From the NCBI RefSeq assembly GCF_047607445.1, contig NZ_JBLKRT010000007.1:1-64000 (forward strand): a DNA stretch of 64,000 nucleotides. The letters are read 5' to 3'. The notes below the pieces were generated by a model, which did no database searches, was not told where the DNA came from, and saw only the letters and a program-made list of their open reading frames with translations. Position numbers and translations under genes: made by a program. Positions 1 through 8,736 of this stretch are shown one piece after another. Within the stretch, counting starts at the first letter, position 1. Each line of letters opens with the position of its first letter. This stretch comes from Crystallibacter sulfonylureivorans_A (GTDB taxonomy: Bacteria > Actinomycetota > Actinomycetes > Actinomycetales > Micrococcaceae).

Positions 1-241
1 CCGTCGCCAGCGCCTCGCCCGGGGCCTACGCTTTCGCCGATGCCGAAGTCATCACCGTCGTCGTCGCCGGTGCCGGGCCCGGACCGCGGGCCAGATCCTG
101 CCTCAGGAAGCAAGGCCACCGCTGACCCGAAGGATTCCTTGCGGCCGTCCGTTGGCAGTACCACCCGCCCACATCCGGAGCCTGCGCCTGTTCCCCCGCA
201 GCGCACGGCTGCCCCAGGGTCCGGCCTGCAGGAGGATACCG
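1..241. other. Unassigned edge region next to the NUDIX gene
   Basis: No gene can be assigned with confidence. One minus-strand frame stays open from about position 206 to the window edge, with possible GTG starts at 206 and 164. It would encode a Gly/Asp-rich N-terminus and could be the next gene of the nth-NUDIX operon. A plus-strand frame is also open from position 1 to 351, giving a Pro/Ser-rich product that runs into the NUDIX gene antisense. Neither has a clear ribosome binding site. Confidence 0.3.
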
Positions 242-946
242 TCAGTCGTCGCCCGGGCGCGGAGCGACCGGGGCAGGGATCTCGTTGGACATATCCCACT
301 CCAACGTCCAGCCCAGATCATCGAAAAGATGGCTCAACAGAATCGCGGTAAAGCCCCAGACCACCACTCCGTGGACCAGGAAAGCCGGGCTGCGGAACAT
401 CTGGTCACCCCGCCGGAGCACCGACATGCGACGGTTGGCAGGGTCGAGCAGGTCCGCGACCGGTACCCGGAAAACCTGTGCGGACTCGGCGAAATCCACC
501 ACCGCCACCGGCGAGGGAGAAGCCCACCAGGCCAGAACGGGCGTGACCAGGAAGTTGCTGACCGACAGCGGGATGTCCGGCAGGACTCCAAGAACCTCGA
601 CCCCGGTGGCGTCCAGCCCGGTCTCTTCCACGGCTTCACGCACTGCGGCGGCGACCGGGCCGTCGTCGTCGGGATCAATGGAGCCGCCCGGAAAAGCCAC
701 CTGCCCTGGGTGCGAGCTAAGGTTGGCGGCGCGCTCCACGAAGAGCACATCAAGGTCATCCGGCACGGCGGAATCATGGAAGTGGGCCGGCGCATCGTCC
801 AGCGCACCGAAGAGCAGGAGCACCGCTGCCGGCCGGACAGCTTCCGGATCCAGGGCGGCGTTATACCAGCGCTCGCGTTCACGGACGGAAAGCCGCTGTT
901 CCATCGGCAGCTCCATCAACCGCTGCAGATCCTTTTTGGCGCTCAT
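242..946 (-). CDS. NUDIX hydrolase, CoA pyrophosphatase-like
   Basis: Predicted to hydrolyse the pyrophosphate of coenzyme A or related nucleotides in the cytoplasm. The 234-residue protein carries the CoA-NUDIX signature LSSHPGQVAFPGG at residues 76-88 and the metal-binding Nudix core REAVEETGL at about 103-111. It is typical in length for the family. Its ATG lies 2 bp after the nth stop codon, so it is probably translated from the same minus-strand message as nth and the upstream membrane protein gene. The substrate is inferred from the signature only. Confidence 0.87.
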   Translation of the reverse strand: MSAKKDLQRLMELPMEQRLSVRERERWYNAALDPEAVRPAAVLLLFGALDDAPAHFHDSAVPDDLDVLFVERAANLSSHPGQVAFPGGSIDPDDDGPVAAAVREAVEETGLDATGVEVLGVLPDIPLSVSNFLVTPVLAWWASPSPVAVVDFAESAQVFRVPVADLLDPANRRMSVLRRGDQMFRSPAFLVHGVVVWGFTAILLSHLFDDLGWTLEWDMSNEIPAPVAPRPGDD

Positions 947-948
947 TG

Positions 949-1770
949 TCAGGCTCCCAGCGGGTAACCTGCGGCGCGAAGCTCCTGGCGGGTCTCACCG
1001 GCCATCATCCGGGCCAGAAGTTCCTCACGTCCCGGCGCCAATTCGTACTTCAGCAGTTTCCGGGCCTTCTCCGGATCGACTTCACCTTCGCCGTAGGACG
1101 GGCACCATTGGGCCACCGGGCAGGCGCCGCAGGCCGGCTTGCGGGCGTGGCACACGCGGCGGCCGTGGAAAACCACATGGTGCGAAAGCATGGTCCAGTC
1201 CTTGGGTTCGAACAGTTCCGCAACGTCGAACTCCACTTTGACGGCGTCGGTGGAATCGGTCCAGCCGAAACGGCGCGACAGCCTGAGGAAGTGCGTGTCC
1301 ACGGTGATCCCCGGAATGCCGAAGGCATTGCCGAGCACCACATTGGCGGTCTTGCGTCCGACGCCGGCGAGCTTGACCAGGTCTTCGAGGTTGCCCGGGA
1401 CCTCGCCGTCGAATTCGTCGACGACCTGGCCGGCCATTTTGAGCAGGCTCTGGCTTTTGGCCCGGAAGAATCCGGTGGGTTTGATCAGCTCCTGCAGTTC
1501 CGCCTCATCTGCCTCGGCGAGCGCGCGGGCATCCGGGTAGCGTGCGAAGAGCACCGGCGTGGTCATGTTGACCCGGACGTCGGTGGTCTGCGCGGAGAGG
1601 ATGGTTGCCACCAGCAGCTCGAAAGGATTGCGGAAATCAAGCTCGGCCACCGCGTAGGGGTAGTGTTCGGCGAGCTCCTTGTTGATCCGACGGGCCCGGC
1701 GTTTTCGTGCCAGCAGGGATTCTTCGGTCTTGCGCCGGCGGGTGGCCGGCGCCTTGTCAGGCACGCTCAA
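949..1770 (-). CDS. nth: Endonuclease III (DNA glycosylase/AP lyase)
   Basis: Removes oxidised pyrimidines from DNA and cleaves the abasic site, a base-excision repair step. Numbered from the TTG at 1770, the 273-residue protein has the helix-hairpin-helix GVGRKTANVV with catalytic Lys140, the catalytic Asp158 in ITVDTHFLR, and a [4Fe-4S] cluster set Cys207-x6-Cys214-x2-Cys217-x5-Cys223. The start is TTG at 1770 or GTG at 1764. Both lie inside the end of the upstream gene (stop at 1757-1759), so translation is probably coupled. The NUDIX gene follows 2 bp downstream. Confidence 0.95.
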   Translation of the reverse strand: MSVPDKAPATRRRKTEESLLARKRRARRINKELAEHYPYAVAELDFRNPFELLVATILSAQTTDVRVNMTTPVLFARYPDARALAEADEAELQELIKPTGFFRAKSQSLLKMAGQVVDEFDGEVPGNLEDLVKLAGVGRKTANVVLGNAFGIPGITVDTHFLRLSRRFGWTDSTDAVKVEFDVAELFEPKDWTMLSHHVVFHGRRVCHARKPACGACPVAQWCPSYGEGEVDPEKARKLLKYELAPGREELLARMMAGETRQELRAAGYPLGA

Positions 1771-3355
1771 TGTTCGTCAGGTCCCTCAAGACGCCCACGC
1801 GCCCGTCCGTGTGCTGAACCAGGAATTCGTCCCCCCGGTCCTGCAGCGCGAGGATCCACGAGCCGGGTTCGACGGTGAACATGACCTGGCCGGTGTTCTC
1901 GTCCAAGACCGGGCGGGTGCGTCCAACGGCGAACCAGAAGGCTTCGTACTCCTCCTCGGCTTCGTCATAGGCATCGCGCGTCGCGCTAATCGGAGACGAC
2001 GCCGAGGCAGCCTTGGCAGGGCCGCGGTCAGCACCGTTCGCTGCGACGGAGGGCATCGCCGCGGTCGCCGCTTCCGGGACGGCGTCGGCACGAGTCGCGC
2101 CGGTTCGGGCTGTTGCTTCGCCAGCGGCAGCCGCGCCCGTTGGGGCTGCGGTTGGCTCGGCAGCAGCGGCAGTCTCGCCGGTCTCGGCTGGCTCGGCAGC
2201 GGCAGCCGCCCCGCCGAGCGCTCCGCCGGCAGGTACCGCCGTCTCCTGCGGTTCACCGGCCCGGGCCTGTGCCGCCGTGTCGCCGCGATCCTGGGTATCG
2301 GCGGCGCCAGCGCCGGCTGTCCCCGGAACCCGCTGGCCAGCGCCGGACGGTTCAGGGCTCCCCACCACCGTATTGGCGGAGTACCCCACGTCGCGGGCTA
2401 CACCGTCGGCGGCGAGGGTAGCTGCCCGCGTGGTTGCCGATGCGCTCGAGTCTTCCGTCACCGGGATGCCGACGGCCTCGCCGTCTGCGGCACCGGGCGC
2501 GACGGAGTCGTCGGCTTCGAGGTCCGAGGCCTGCTGCACTCCGACCGGGGTGGCCGCGGTCTCCCGCCCAGCGGCATGGGTCGAGGCACCGGTGGCAGTT
2601 TCCCGCTCTTGAGTCGCTTGCGCTGCTGCGGCAGCACCCGCAAAGCCGGCTGCCCCGTTGCCGGATGGCGCGGCAAACTGGCCGGTGGCCGGCTGTTGCG
2701 CGCTGCCTTGGTCCCAGCCAGCTGCAGCCGGGGCTGTGGATCGGTGGGCACCGGTTGCACCGCCAGGGACCGCCTGATCGTGGGTGGCAGGCAGTCTACC
2801 TTCCGTGCCGTACGGTGCGCCGGGACGCTGGACGCCAGGCTTCGCTGCCTTCGGCCTGGGGGCGGCAGGAACGGCGTCCCGCGCCACCGGGTGGGCCGGC
2901 GTCTCGGGACGGCCCGCGAAATCTGCGGCCAGCTGCGGGATCCACCGTCCGCAGACGGTCCCGGCGAAGAGGACCAGCGCGCCGATGAATCCAATGACTC
3001 CGCTGACGCTGTACACGGTGACGATGGTCAGGAAGTAGAAGGCCAAGGCAAGTGAGGCCACCACGGAGGCGAATTGATCAACCGAGAGGGAGCCGATCCG
3101 CAGCGGCGTTTGCGGTGCCAGGCGGCGCACCACAAAGAGCACCAGTACCACCGCCGGCAGCAGGATGCCCAGTGCCAGTTGGAACAGCCCGGCCGAATTC
3201 CACAAGTTCACCCCGATGCCGCGGATCACTTCGAGAGGCAACACCGAGGAAAGGAACAGCAGAACGACGCCGGCGCCCACCACCAGGTCTCGCACGGTGA
3301 AGGGGCCGGCCACCGCGGTTCCTGCCGTGGCGTGGGTCTGGGAGCTCTGTGACAT
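1757..3355 (-). CDS. Membrane protein with long Ala-rich linker and conserved-looking C-terminal domain
   Basis: Function unknown. I choose the ATG at 3355 because a GGAGG ribosome binding site precedes it by a normal distance; this gives 532 residues. The N-terminal 150 residues hold about four hydrophobic segments. A linker of roughly 300 residues rich in Ala, Gly, Thr, Pro and Glu follows. The last 75 residues look folded and include the acidic DEAEEEYEAFWFAVGRTRPV and a segment ending HTDGRVGVLRDLTNIERA. The gene overlaps the nth start, making it the first gene of a repair operon. The linker composition suggests a cytoplasmic or surface spacer. Confidence 0.75.
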   Translation of the reverse strand: MSQSSQTHATAGTAVAGPFTVRDLVVGAGVVLLFLSSVLPLEVIRGIGVNLWNSAGLFQLALGILLPAVVLVLFVVRRLAPQTPLRIGSLSVDQFASVVASLALAFYFLTIVTVYSVSGVIGFIGALVLFAGTVCGRWIPQLAADFAGRPETPAHPVARDAVPAAPRPKAAKPGVQRPGAPYGTEGRLPATHDQAVPGGATGAHRSTAPAAAGWDQGSAQQPATGQFAAPSGNGAAGFAGAAAAAQATQERETATGASTHAAGRETAATPVGVQQASDLEADDSVAPGAADGEAVGIPVTEDSSASATTRAATLAADGVARDVGYSANTVVGSPEPSGAGQRVPGTAGAGAADTQDRGDTAAQARAGEPQETAVPAGGALGGAAAAAEPAETGETAAAAEPTAAPTGAAAAGEATARTGATRADAVPEAATAAMPSVAANGADRGPAKAASASSPISATRDAYDEAEEEYEAFWFAVGRTRPVLDENTGQVMFTVEPGSWILALQDRGDEFLVQHTDGRVGVLRDLTNIERA

Positions 3356-3643
3356 CGTCGTTCCTCCGGGTCGTTGCGGTTGCAGAGCGGGCCAGGCCCG
3401 CGTGCAACGTTCTGGCGCTGGTCTCAGCGTAGTCAAGGAACCTACCCTTCACTAGCCGGTTCACCGCCGTCGAACGCACTGGCTTGTGCCGTTCAGCGCA
3501 GATTCAAGACCTTTTGCATCGAGCTTTGTGACGGCCGACACTGCGGAAGGCGCACAAAGGATTAGGCTGAAAAGCAGCAGATGCGCCCGGCCAACCGAAG
3601 CGGGTGCACGCCAACGACCGCAGCAAAACGAAGGGGCCTTCTT

Positions 3644-5623
3644 ATGTCTGAAGCCAACGGAACGCAAACTTCCACCGCCGCCGGCGACGCCTTGGAGAAC
3701 CTGCTCCAAGAGAACCGCAAGTTTGCGCCGAGCGCTGAATTCGCGGCGGCAGCGGTGGCCAAACCGGGTGTCTACGCGGAAGCCGAGGCAGACCGGCCAG
3801 CGTTCTGGGCCCAGCAGGCCCGCGAGGTCCTGTCCTGGGACAAGGACTTCAGCCAGGCCCTGGACTGGTCCGAGGCACCCTTCGCCAAATGGTTTGTCGG
3901 CGGCGAACTGAACGCTGCCTACAACGCGCTGGACCGGCACGTGGAAAACGGTCTGGGCGACCGGGTGGCGATCCATTTCGAGGGCGAACCCGGCGACACC
4001 CGCAGCTACACGTACGCGCAGCTGACCGAAGAGGTAAAGAAGGCCGCCAACGCGTTCGAATCCCTCGGCGTGGCCAAGGGCGACCGGGTGGCCGTCTACC
4101 TGCCGATGATCCCGGAAGCGGTGATCACCATGCTGGCCTGCGCGCGGATCGGCGCCGTGCACTCGGTGGTCTTCGGCGGATTCTCCGCCGATGCCCTGCG
4201 GTCCCGGATTGACGACGCCGAGGCGAAACTGGTGGTTACCGCCGACGGCACCTGGCGCCGCGGCAAGCCCTCCCCGCTCAAGCCGGCCGTGGACGAGGCT
4301 CTGTCCGCCCCCGGACACACCGTGTCCAACGTCGTGGTGGTCAAGCGCAACGGCGAGCCGGTGGACTGGCACGAGGGCCGCGACCAGTGGTGGGCGGACA
4401 CTGTGGAGACCGCCTCCGCGGAACACAGCCCGGTGCCGCACGACTCCGAGCACCCGCTGTTCATCCTCTACACCTCCGGCACCACCGGAAAGCCGAAGGG
4501 CATCCTGCACACCACCGGCGGCTACCTCACCCAGTGCGCCTACACCCACAAGGTGGTCTTCGACCTGCAACCGGAAACCGACGTGTTCTGGTGCACCGCG
4601 GACATCGGCTGGGTCACCGGCCACTCCTACGTCACCTACGCCCCGCTGATCAACGGCGCCACCCAGGTCATGTACGAGGGCACCCCCGATTCGCCGCACC
4701 AGGGCCGCTGGTGGGAGATCGTGGAAAAGTACAAGGTTTCCATCCTGTACACCGCGCCGACCGCGATCCGTACCATGATGAAGTGGGGCGAGGACATCCC
4801 GGCCAAGTTCGACCTGTCGTCCATCCGTGTCCTCGGCTCCGTGGGCGAGCCCATCAATCCGGAGGCCTGGATGTGGTACCGCCGCGTCATCGGCGGCGAC
4901 AAGGCTCCGATCGTGGACACCTGGTGGCAGACCGAGACCGGCGCACACATGATCGCGCCGCTGCCCGGCGTCACCGCCACCAAGCCCGGCTCTGCGCAGG
5001 TCGCCGTGCCCGGCATCGCCGTGGACGTGGTGGACGAACTCGGCGCCTCCGTCCCGGACGGGCACGGCGGCTACCTGGTGGTCCGCGAGCCGTGGCCGGC
5101 CATGCTGCGCGGCATCTGGGGCGACCCGGAACGGTTCAAGGAAACCTACTGGTCCCGGTTCGAGAACATGTACTTTGCCGGCGACGGCGCCAAGAAGGAC
5201 GACGACGGCGACATCTGGCTGCTCGGCCGGGTGGACGACGTCATGAACGTCTCCGGGCACCGGCTCTCCACCACCGAGATCGAATCCGCGCTCGTGTCCC
5301 ACCCGGCGGTCGCCGAAGCCGCCGTGGTCGGCGCCAAGGACGAAACCACCGGCGAAGCCGTTGTCGCCTTCGTGATTTTGAGGGGCAACGCGGCCGAAGA
5401 CCCGGACATCGTCGCCACGCTGCGCGCACACGTGGGCAAGGAGATCGGCCCGATCGCCAAACCGCGCACCATCCTGGTGGTACCGGAACTGCCCAAGACC
5501 CGCTCCGGCAAGATCATGCGCAGGCTGCTCAAGGACGTCGCCGAAGGACGCGAAGTCGGCGACGCCACCACCCTGGCCGACAACACCGTGATGCAGCAGA
5601 TCGCCGCCTCGCTGAAGGGCTGA
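3644..5623 (+). CDS. acs: Acetyl-CoA synthetase (AMP-forming)
   Basis: Activates acetate to acetyl-CoA through acetyl-AMP, allowing growth on or scavenging of acetate. The ATG at 3644 follows an AAGGGG ribosome binding site and gives 659 residues, close to the usual 650. Motifs in order are the P-loop-like YTSGTTGKPKGILH at about 275, WWQTETGAHM at about 426, GRVDDVMNVSGHR before the C-terminal domain, and PKTRSGKIMRR with Lys623, the lysine acetylated in homologues. It stands alone, divergent from the nth operon and closed by a GC-rich stem. Confidence 0.97.
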   Translation: MSEANGTQTSTAAGDALENLLQENRKFAPSAEFAAAAVAKPGVYAEAEADRPAFWAQQAREVLSWDKDFSQALDWSEAPFAKWFVGGELNAAYNALDRHVENGLGDRVAIHFEGEPGDTRSYTYAQLTEEVKKAANAFESLGVAKGDRVAVYLPMIPEAVITMLACARIGAVHSVVFGGFSADALRSRIDDAEAKLVVTADGTWRRGKPSPLKPAVDEALSAPGHTVSNVVVVKRNGEPVDWHEGRDQWWADTVETASAEHSPVPHDSEHPLFILYTSGTTGKPKGILHTTGGYLTQCAYTHKVVFDLQPETDVFWCTADIGWVTGHSYVTYAPLINGATQVMYEGTPDSPHQGRWWEIVEKYKVSILYTAPTAIRTMMKWGEDIPAKFDLSSIRVLGSVGEPINPEAWMWYRRVIGGDKAPIVDTWWQTETGAHMIAPLPGVTATKPGSAQVAVPGIAVDVVDELGASVPDGHGGYLVVREPWPAMLRGIWGDPERFKETYWSRFENMYFAGDGAKKDDDGDIWLLGRVDDVMNVSGHRLSTTEIESALVSHPAVAEAAVVGAKDETTGEAVVAFVILRGNAAEDPDIVATLRAHVGKEIGPIAKPRTILVVPELPKTRSGKIMRRLLKDVAEGREVGDATTLADNTVMQQIAASLKG

Positions 5624-5641
5624 CGCCGAGCAACAACCCAC

Positions 5642-5686
5642 ATGCCGGAGGCGGCCGCTGCCAGTGATGGCGGGCGCCTCCGGCAT
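5642..5686 (+). terminator. Stem-loop after acs
   Basis: A perfect 12-bp inverted repeat (ATGCCGGAGGCG at 5642-5653 pairing with 5675-5686) lies 19 bp after the acs stop codon, with a 21-nt loop. No T-run follows, as is common for actinobacterial terminators. Confidence 0.6.
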
Positions 5687-5762
5687 ATGGACGGAGACAG
5701 CAGCGTGGGATCGCGCGCAACAGAAAATCTCGCCGGCATCACGATTGAGGCATAGTAAAGGC

Positions 5763-6215
5763 ATGACTGCAGACACCCCCACATCCCGCCGCGTCCTGGT
5801 ACTCAACGGCCCGAACCTGAACCTGCTCGGCACCCGCGAGCCCCAGGTGTACGGCACGGCCACCCTGGCGGATGTGGAGAAACTGGCCGCTGAGGCCGCG
5901 ACGGCGCGTGGCTGGACCGCCGAGTGCTTCCAGTCCAACCATGAAGGCGCGCTGATCGATGCGGTCCATGCTGCCCGGGAAACGGCCGATGCGATCATCA
6001 TCAATCCGGGCGGCTACAGCCACACCTCCGTGGCCCTCCGCGATGCTCTCTCCGGTGTGGCGCTGCCGGTAGTGGAAGTGCACATCACCAACATCCACAA
6101 ACGCGAACAGTTCCGCCACCACTCCTACATTTCCGGCGTTGCCGACGCGGTAATCGCAGGTGCTGGCATCACCGGCTACCGGCTGGCAGTCGAATACCTC
6201 GCCGAAGTCCTGTAG
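5763..6215 (+). CDS. aroQ: Type II 3-dehydroquinate dehydratase
   Basis: Converts 3-dehydroquinate to 3-dehydroshikimate in the shikimate pathway. The 150-residue protein has the full type II signature set: NGPNLNLLGTREP near the N-terminus, the following catalytic Tyr in QVYG, SNHEGALID, INPGGYSHTSVALRDAL and VEVHITNIHKREQFRHHS with the catalytic His. The ATG at 5763 matches the family N-terminus, so the upstream in-frame extension is not coding. No other aro gene is nearby, but chorismate-using pabB and pabC genes lie about 53 kb away in this window. Confidence 0.96.
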   Translation: MTADTPTSRRVLVLNGPNLNLLGTREPQVYGTATLADVEKLAAEAATARGWTAECFQSNHEGALIDAVHAARETADAIIINPGGYSHTSVALRDALSGVALPVVEVHITNIHKREQFRHHSYISGVADAVIAGAGITGYRLAVEYLAEVL

Positions 6216-6238
6216 CGGGACAACAAGCGGGATAGCGC

Positions 6239-7303
6239 GTGGAGGCGGCTGACTGGTACCGGAACTTCGGATTGTATGAGGCCGCGGGCCAATCCGAGAC
6301 CTACGTCGAGTGGACCCTGGGCATCAGCCAAGACCCCGAGGTCCTGGACTTGATCAACGCCCTCCCGCCGGCGAAACGCCAGCCCAATCTGGTCCTTGCC
6401 GCAGCCCGCTCGCTCGGCGTCGGCACGCCCGACTACGCCGGCTTCCGCAGGTTCCTGCTGTCCCATTGGGATGCGGTCCGTGCCGTGGCACTGGCCCGCT
6501 CCACCCAGACCAACGAGCCTGGCCGCTGCGCCGTCCTCCTGCCGTCCCTCGCCGCCATCGCCACGGCCGAGGCGAAGCCGCTGGCTTTGATCGAAGTGGG
6601 CGCCTCGGCAGGTCTGGTGCTCTATCCGGACCGCTACCGGTATCAGTACGACGGCGGAGCGATCCTCGCGCCACAGACCGCCCCTTCCGCGGGGGCCGGG
6701 TTGCGAAACAGCGGTGGCCCGCGGGCTGACGGAACCGCGCCGGAGCCTCCCGTCCTGGCCTGCGCAACCTCGGGCAACCCTCCGTTGCCGACGTCGCTGC
6801 CGGGCGTCAGCTGGCGCGCCGGAATCGATTTGAATCCCTTGGACGTGACAGTCGCCGGTGACGTTGCCTGGCTGGAGGCTTTGATCTGGCCCGGCCAGGA
6901 GTCCCGTGTCCTCCGGTTGCACCGGGCCGTCGAGGTGGCCCGGCGCGATCCGCCTCGCCTGGTGGCCGGCGACCTGAACCAACTGCTTCCCGAACTCGTC
7001 TCCCAAGCACCCCAGGAAGCGGTCGTCGTCGTGCTCCACTCAGCGGTGCTGGCTTACCTGCCGGAGCCTGACCGACTGCGGTTCCGCACCATGATTGACG
7101 GGCTCATCCGGGACCGGGGCGTGCATTGGTTGGCGAATGAAGGCCCGGGCGTGATGCCGATGCCTATTGGCAGCTCCGGCGTCCCGGGTCTGGATGACCG
7201 GACGCAGCGGGGCCGCTTCCTGCTCTCCCACAACGGTCGGCCGGTGGCCGTCACCGGTCCGCATGGCCAGTTCCTGGACTGGTTCCCGCCGAAAAGCGCT
7301 TAG
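6239..7303 (+). CDS. DUF2332 family protein
   Basis: Uncharacterised cytoplasmic protein of 354 residues that I recognise as the actinobacterial DUF2332 family, through its early DWYRNFGLYEAAGQSETY segment and the central ALIEVGASAGLVLYPDRYRY, which resembles a nucleotide- or SAM-binding turn. It starts with GTG, 23 bp after aroQ, and may be cotranscribed with it. Its TAG stop overlaps the stop of the convergent protease gene. A methyltransferase-like fold is an inference only. Confidence 0.8.
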   Translation: MEAADWYRNFGLYEAAGQSETYVEWTLGISQDPEVLDLINALPPAKRQPNLVLAAARSLGVGTPDYAGFRRFLLSHWDAVRAVALARSTQTNEPGRCAVLLPSLAAIATAEAKPLALIEVGASAGLVLYPDRYRYQYDGGAILAPQTAPSAGAGLRNSGGPRADGTAPEPPVLACATSGNPPLPTSLPGVSWRAGIDLNPLDVTVAGDVAWLEALIWPGQESRVLRLHRAVEVARRDPPRLVAGDLNQLLPELVSQAPQEAVVVVLHSAVLAYLPEPDRLRFRTMIDGLIRDRGVHWLANEGPGVMPMPIGSSGVPGLDDRTQRGRFLLSHNGRPVAVTGPHGQFLDWFPPKSA

Positions 7304-8487
7304 CGGGTCACGCACTGGCCGGCGGAGATGGTCTCCTGGTAGCCGGATGCCGCATCCACCACCGGCTGGACCTCCGCCAGCGTCAGCGCGTAGCCCACCG
7401 GCACGTTCTGCGTGGACTTGGCGAACACCACACCGGCGACGTTGCCGTCGGCGTCCAGCAGCGGTCCGCCGGAGTTGCCTTGCTTCACGTCCGCGGCCAG
7501 GGTGTACACCTCAAGCGAGGACGGGTCCGCACCGTAGATATTCTGCACCAGCACCTGGGAACGGCCCTGGACGGTGGCCGGGTTGCTCTGGAACGGTCCA
7601 CCGGCGGGGTAGCCCTGGAAGGCGGCAAAGTCGCCGTCGGACAGTTCTCCACCCAAGGGCAGCGGCCGCACGTTCAAGCCGTCCACGGCCAGTACGGCCA
7701 GGTCACGCACAGCGTCAAAGAACACCACTCGTCCCGGCAGCACCCGTCCGTCCGGGATCTCCACCACCGGTTCATTGACGCCGGCCACTACGTGCGCGTT
7801 GGTCAGCACACGGTCCTGCGCCACGGCAAAGCCCGACCCCGTCTGGTTCTGTCCGCACTGGAAGGCCGTGCCGGCAATCCGCAGCACCGATGCTGACGCT
7901 TGGTTCAGCGCCGCGGTGTCCGTGCTGGTGTCGGGAACCTGCGCCGGTTCGGCCGGTGCCTGCGGGTCCAGCACCATCGGGATGCCATCCGCCACCACGA
8001 CGGAACGCACTTGGGCAGCCCAGGCCTTCACCGGATTCGGGGTCAGGTGGTCGATGGCGGCGATCACCTTGGAAGAAGCAATCTGCTGGGAAACGAAAGG
8101 CACACCCATGGTGCCCAAGCTGAACGCCAGCATGGAGACCACCAGCGCCGTCACGGCAAGGTTCATCGCCCCGCCCAGCAAACGGTCCACCGGCCGCAGC
8201 GGGGGGAAGTCCATCCGCCGCCTGATGCCGGCGCCGATCCCCGATCCGAGGGCATGGCCCAGCACCACCAACAACACCGCCACGGCGATGGTTGCAGAGA
8301 GCCGCCATCCACTGTCGGGCACCCACTGGCTGACCAGCGGAATCGCGAAGAACGCCGCAACGGCTCCGGCCACGATGCCCACGATGCCGCCGAGCGTGAC
8401 CACAAACCCCTTGCGCAGGCCGGAAACCAGGTAGGACAAGAGGATCAGAAGGAGGACGATGTCCAAGATGGTCAGGCCGAAAATCAC
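7300..8487 (-). CDS. MarP-like membrane-anchored serine protease (CvpA domain + trypsin-like domain)
   Basis: Resembles mycobacterial MarP, a periplasmic protease needed for acid and oxidative stress tolerance. The 395-residue protein begins with four hydrophobic segments of a CvpA-like domain (residues 1-130) and ends with a chymotrypsin-fold protease. The catalytic triad is visible as His232 (TNAHVV), Asp262 (RDLAVL) and Ser339 (QGNSGGPL). Cys211 and Cys392 flank the protease as in MarP, where a disulfide controls activity. The start is GTG at 8487 behind a GGAGA site. The stop codon overlaps the convergent DUF2332 gene by 4 nt. Confidence 0.9.
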   Translation of the reverse strand: MIFGLTILDIVLLLILLSYLVSGLRKGFVVTLGGIVGIVAGAVAAFFAIPLVSQWVPDSGWRLSATIAVAVLLVVLGHALGSGIGAGIRRRMDFPPLRPVDRLLGGAMNLAVTALVVSMLAFSLGTMGVPFVSQQIASSKVIAAIDHLTPNPVKAWAAQVRSVVVADGIPMVLDPQAPAEPAQVPDTSTDTAALNQASASVLRIAGTAFQCGQNQTGSGFAVAQDRVLTNAHVVAGVNEPVVEIPDGRVLPGRVVFFDAVRDLAVLAVDGLNVRPLPLGGELSDGDFAAFQGYPAGGPFQSNPATVQGRSQVLVQNIYGADPSSLEVYTLAADVKQGNSGGPLLDADGNVAGVVFAKSTQNVPVGYALTLAEVQPVVDAASGYQETISAGQCVTR

Positions 8488-8633
8488 ACATTCTCCGTAG
8501 CGGTCGGATGTGCACTAGTCTAAGCCGTCCACCTGTGGGAATTATTCAGGCAGCCCGGCCGTTGACCACTCCGGTAGATGCTGCGCGGCCCATCACGCCG
8601 CCGGTTTTCCCGTCCTCTGGGAGCGAAAAGCCT

Positions 8634-8649
8634 TGTGGAAGATGTCACA
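8634..8649. promoter_or_regulatory. Crp/GlxR-type operator upstream of crp
   Basis: TGTGGAAGATGTCACA matches the Crp/GlxR consensus TGTGA-N6-TCACA with one mismatch. It lies 88 bp before the crp start codon, which suggests autoregulation. It also sits in the shared control region with the divergent MarP-like gene. Confidence 0.65.
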
Positions 8650-8736
8650 AACGCTTTACATACGGCAAAATAGTAGCCAGTGCCCCCACGGGAGAGCAGC
8701 CTGACACACGCCGAACAGTACTAAATTGGAGAATTC

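Noticed and set aside
3524..3545. Possible Crp half-site TTGTGACGGCCGACACT before acs
   Set aside because: Only the left half fits TGTGA. The right half does not read TCACA, so it is below a credible match even though acs is a known GlxR target elsewhere.
3461..6004. 847-codon open frame antisense to acs
   Set aside because: A shadow of the real gene in GC-rich DNA. Its translation is rich in Gly, His, Val and Arg with no family motif, and acs is unmistakable on the other strand.
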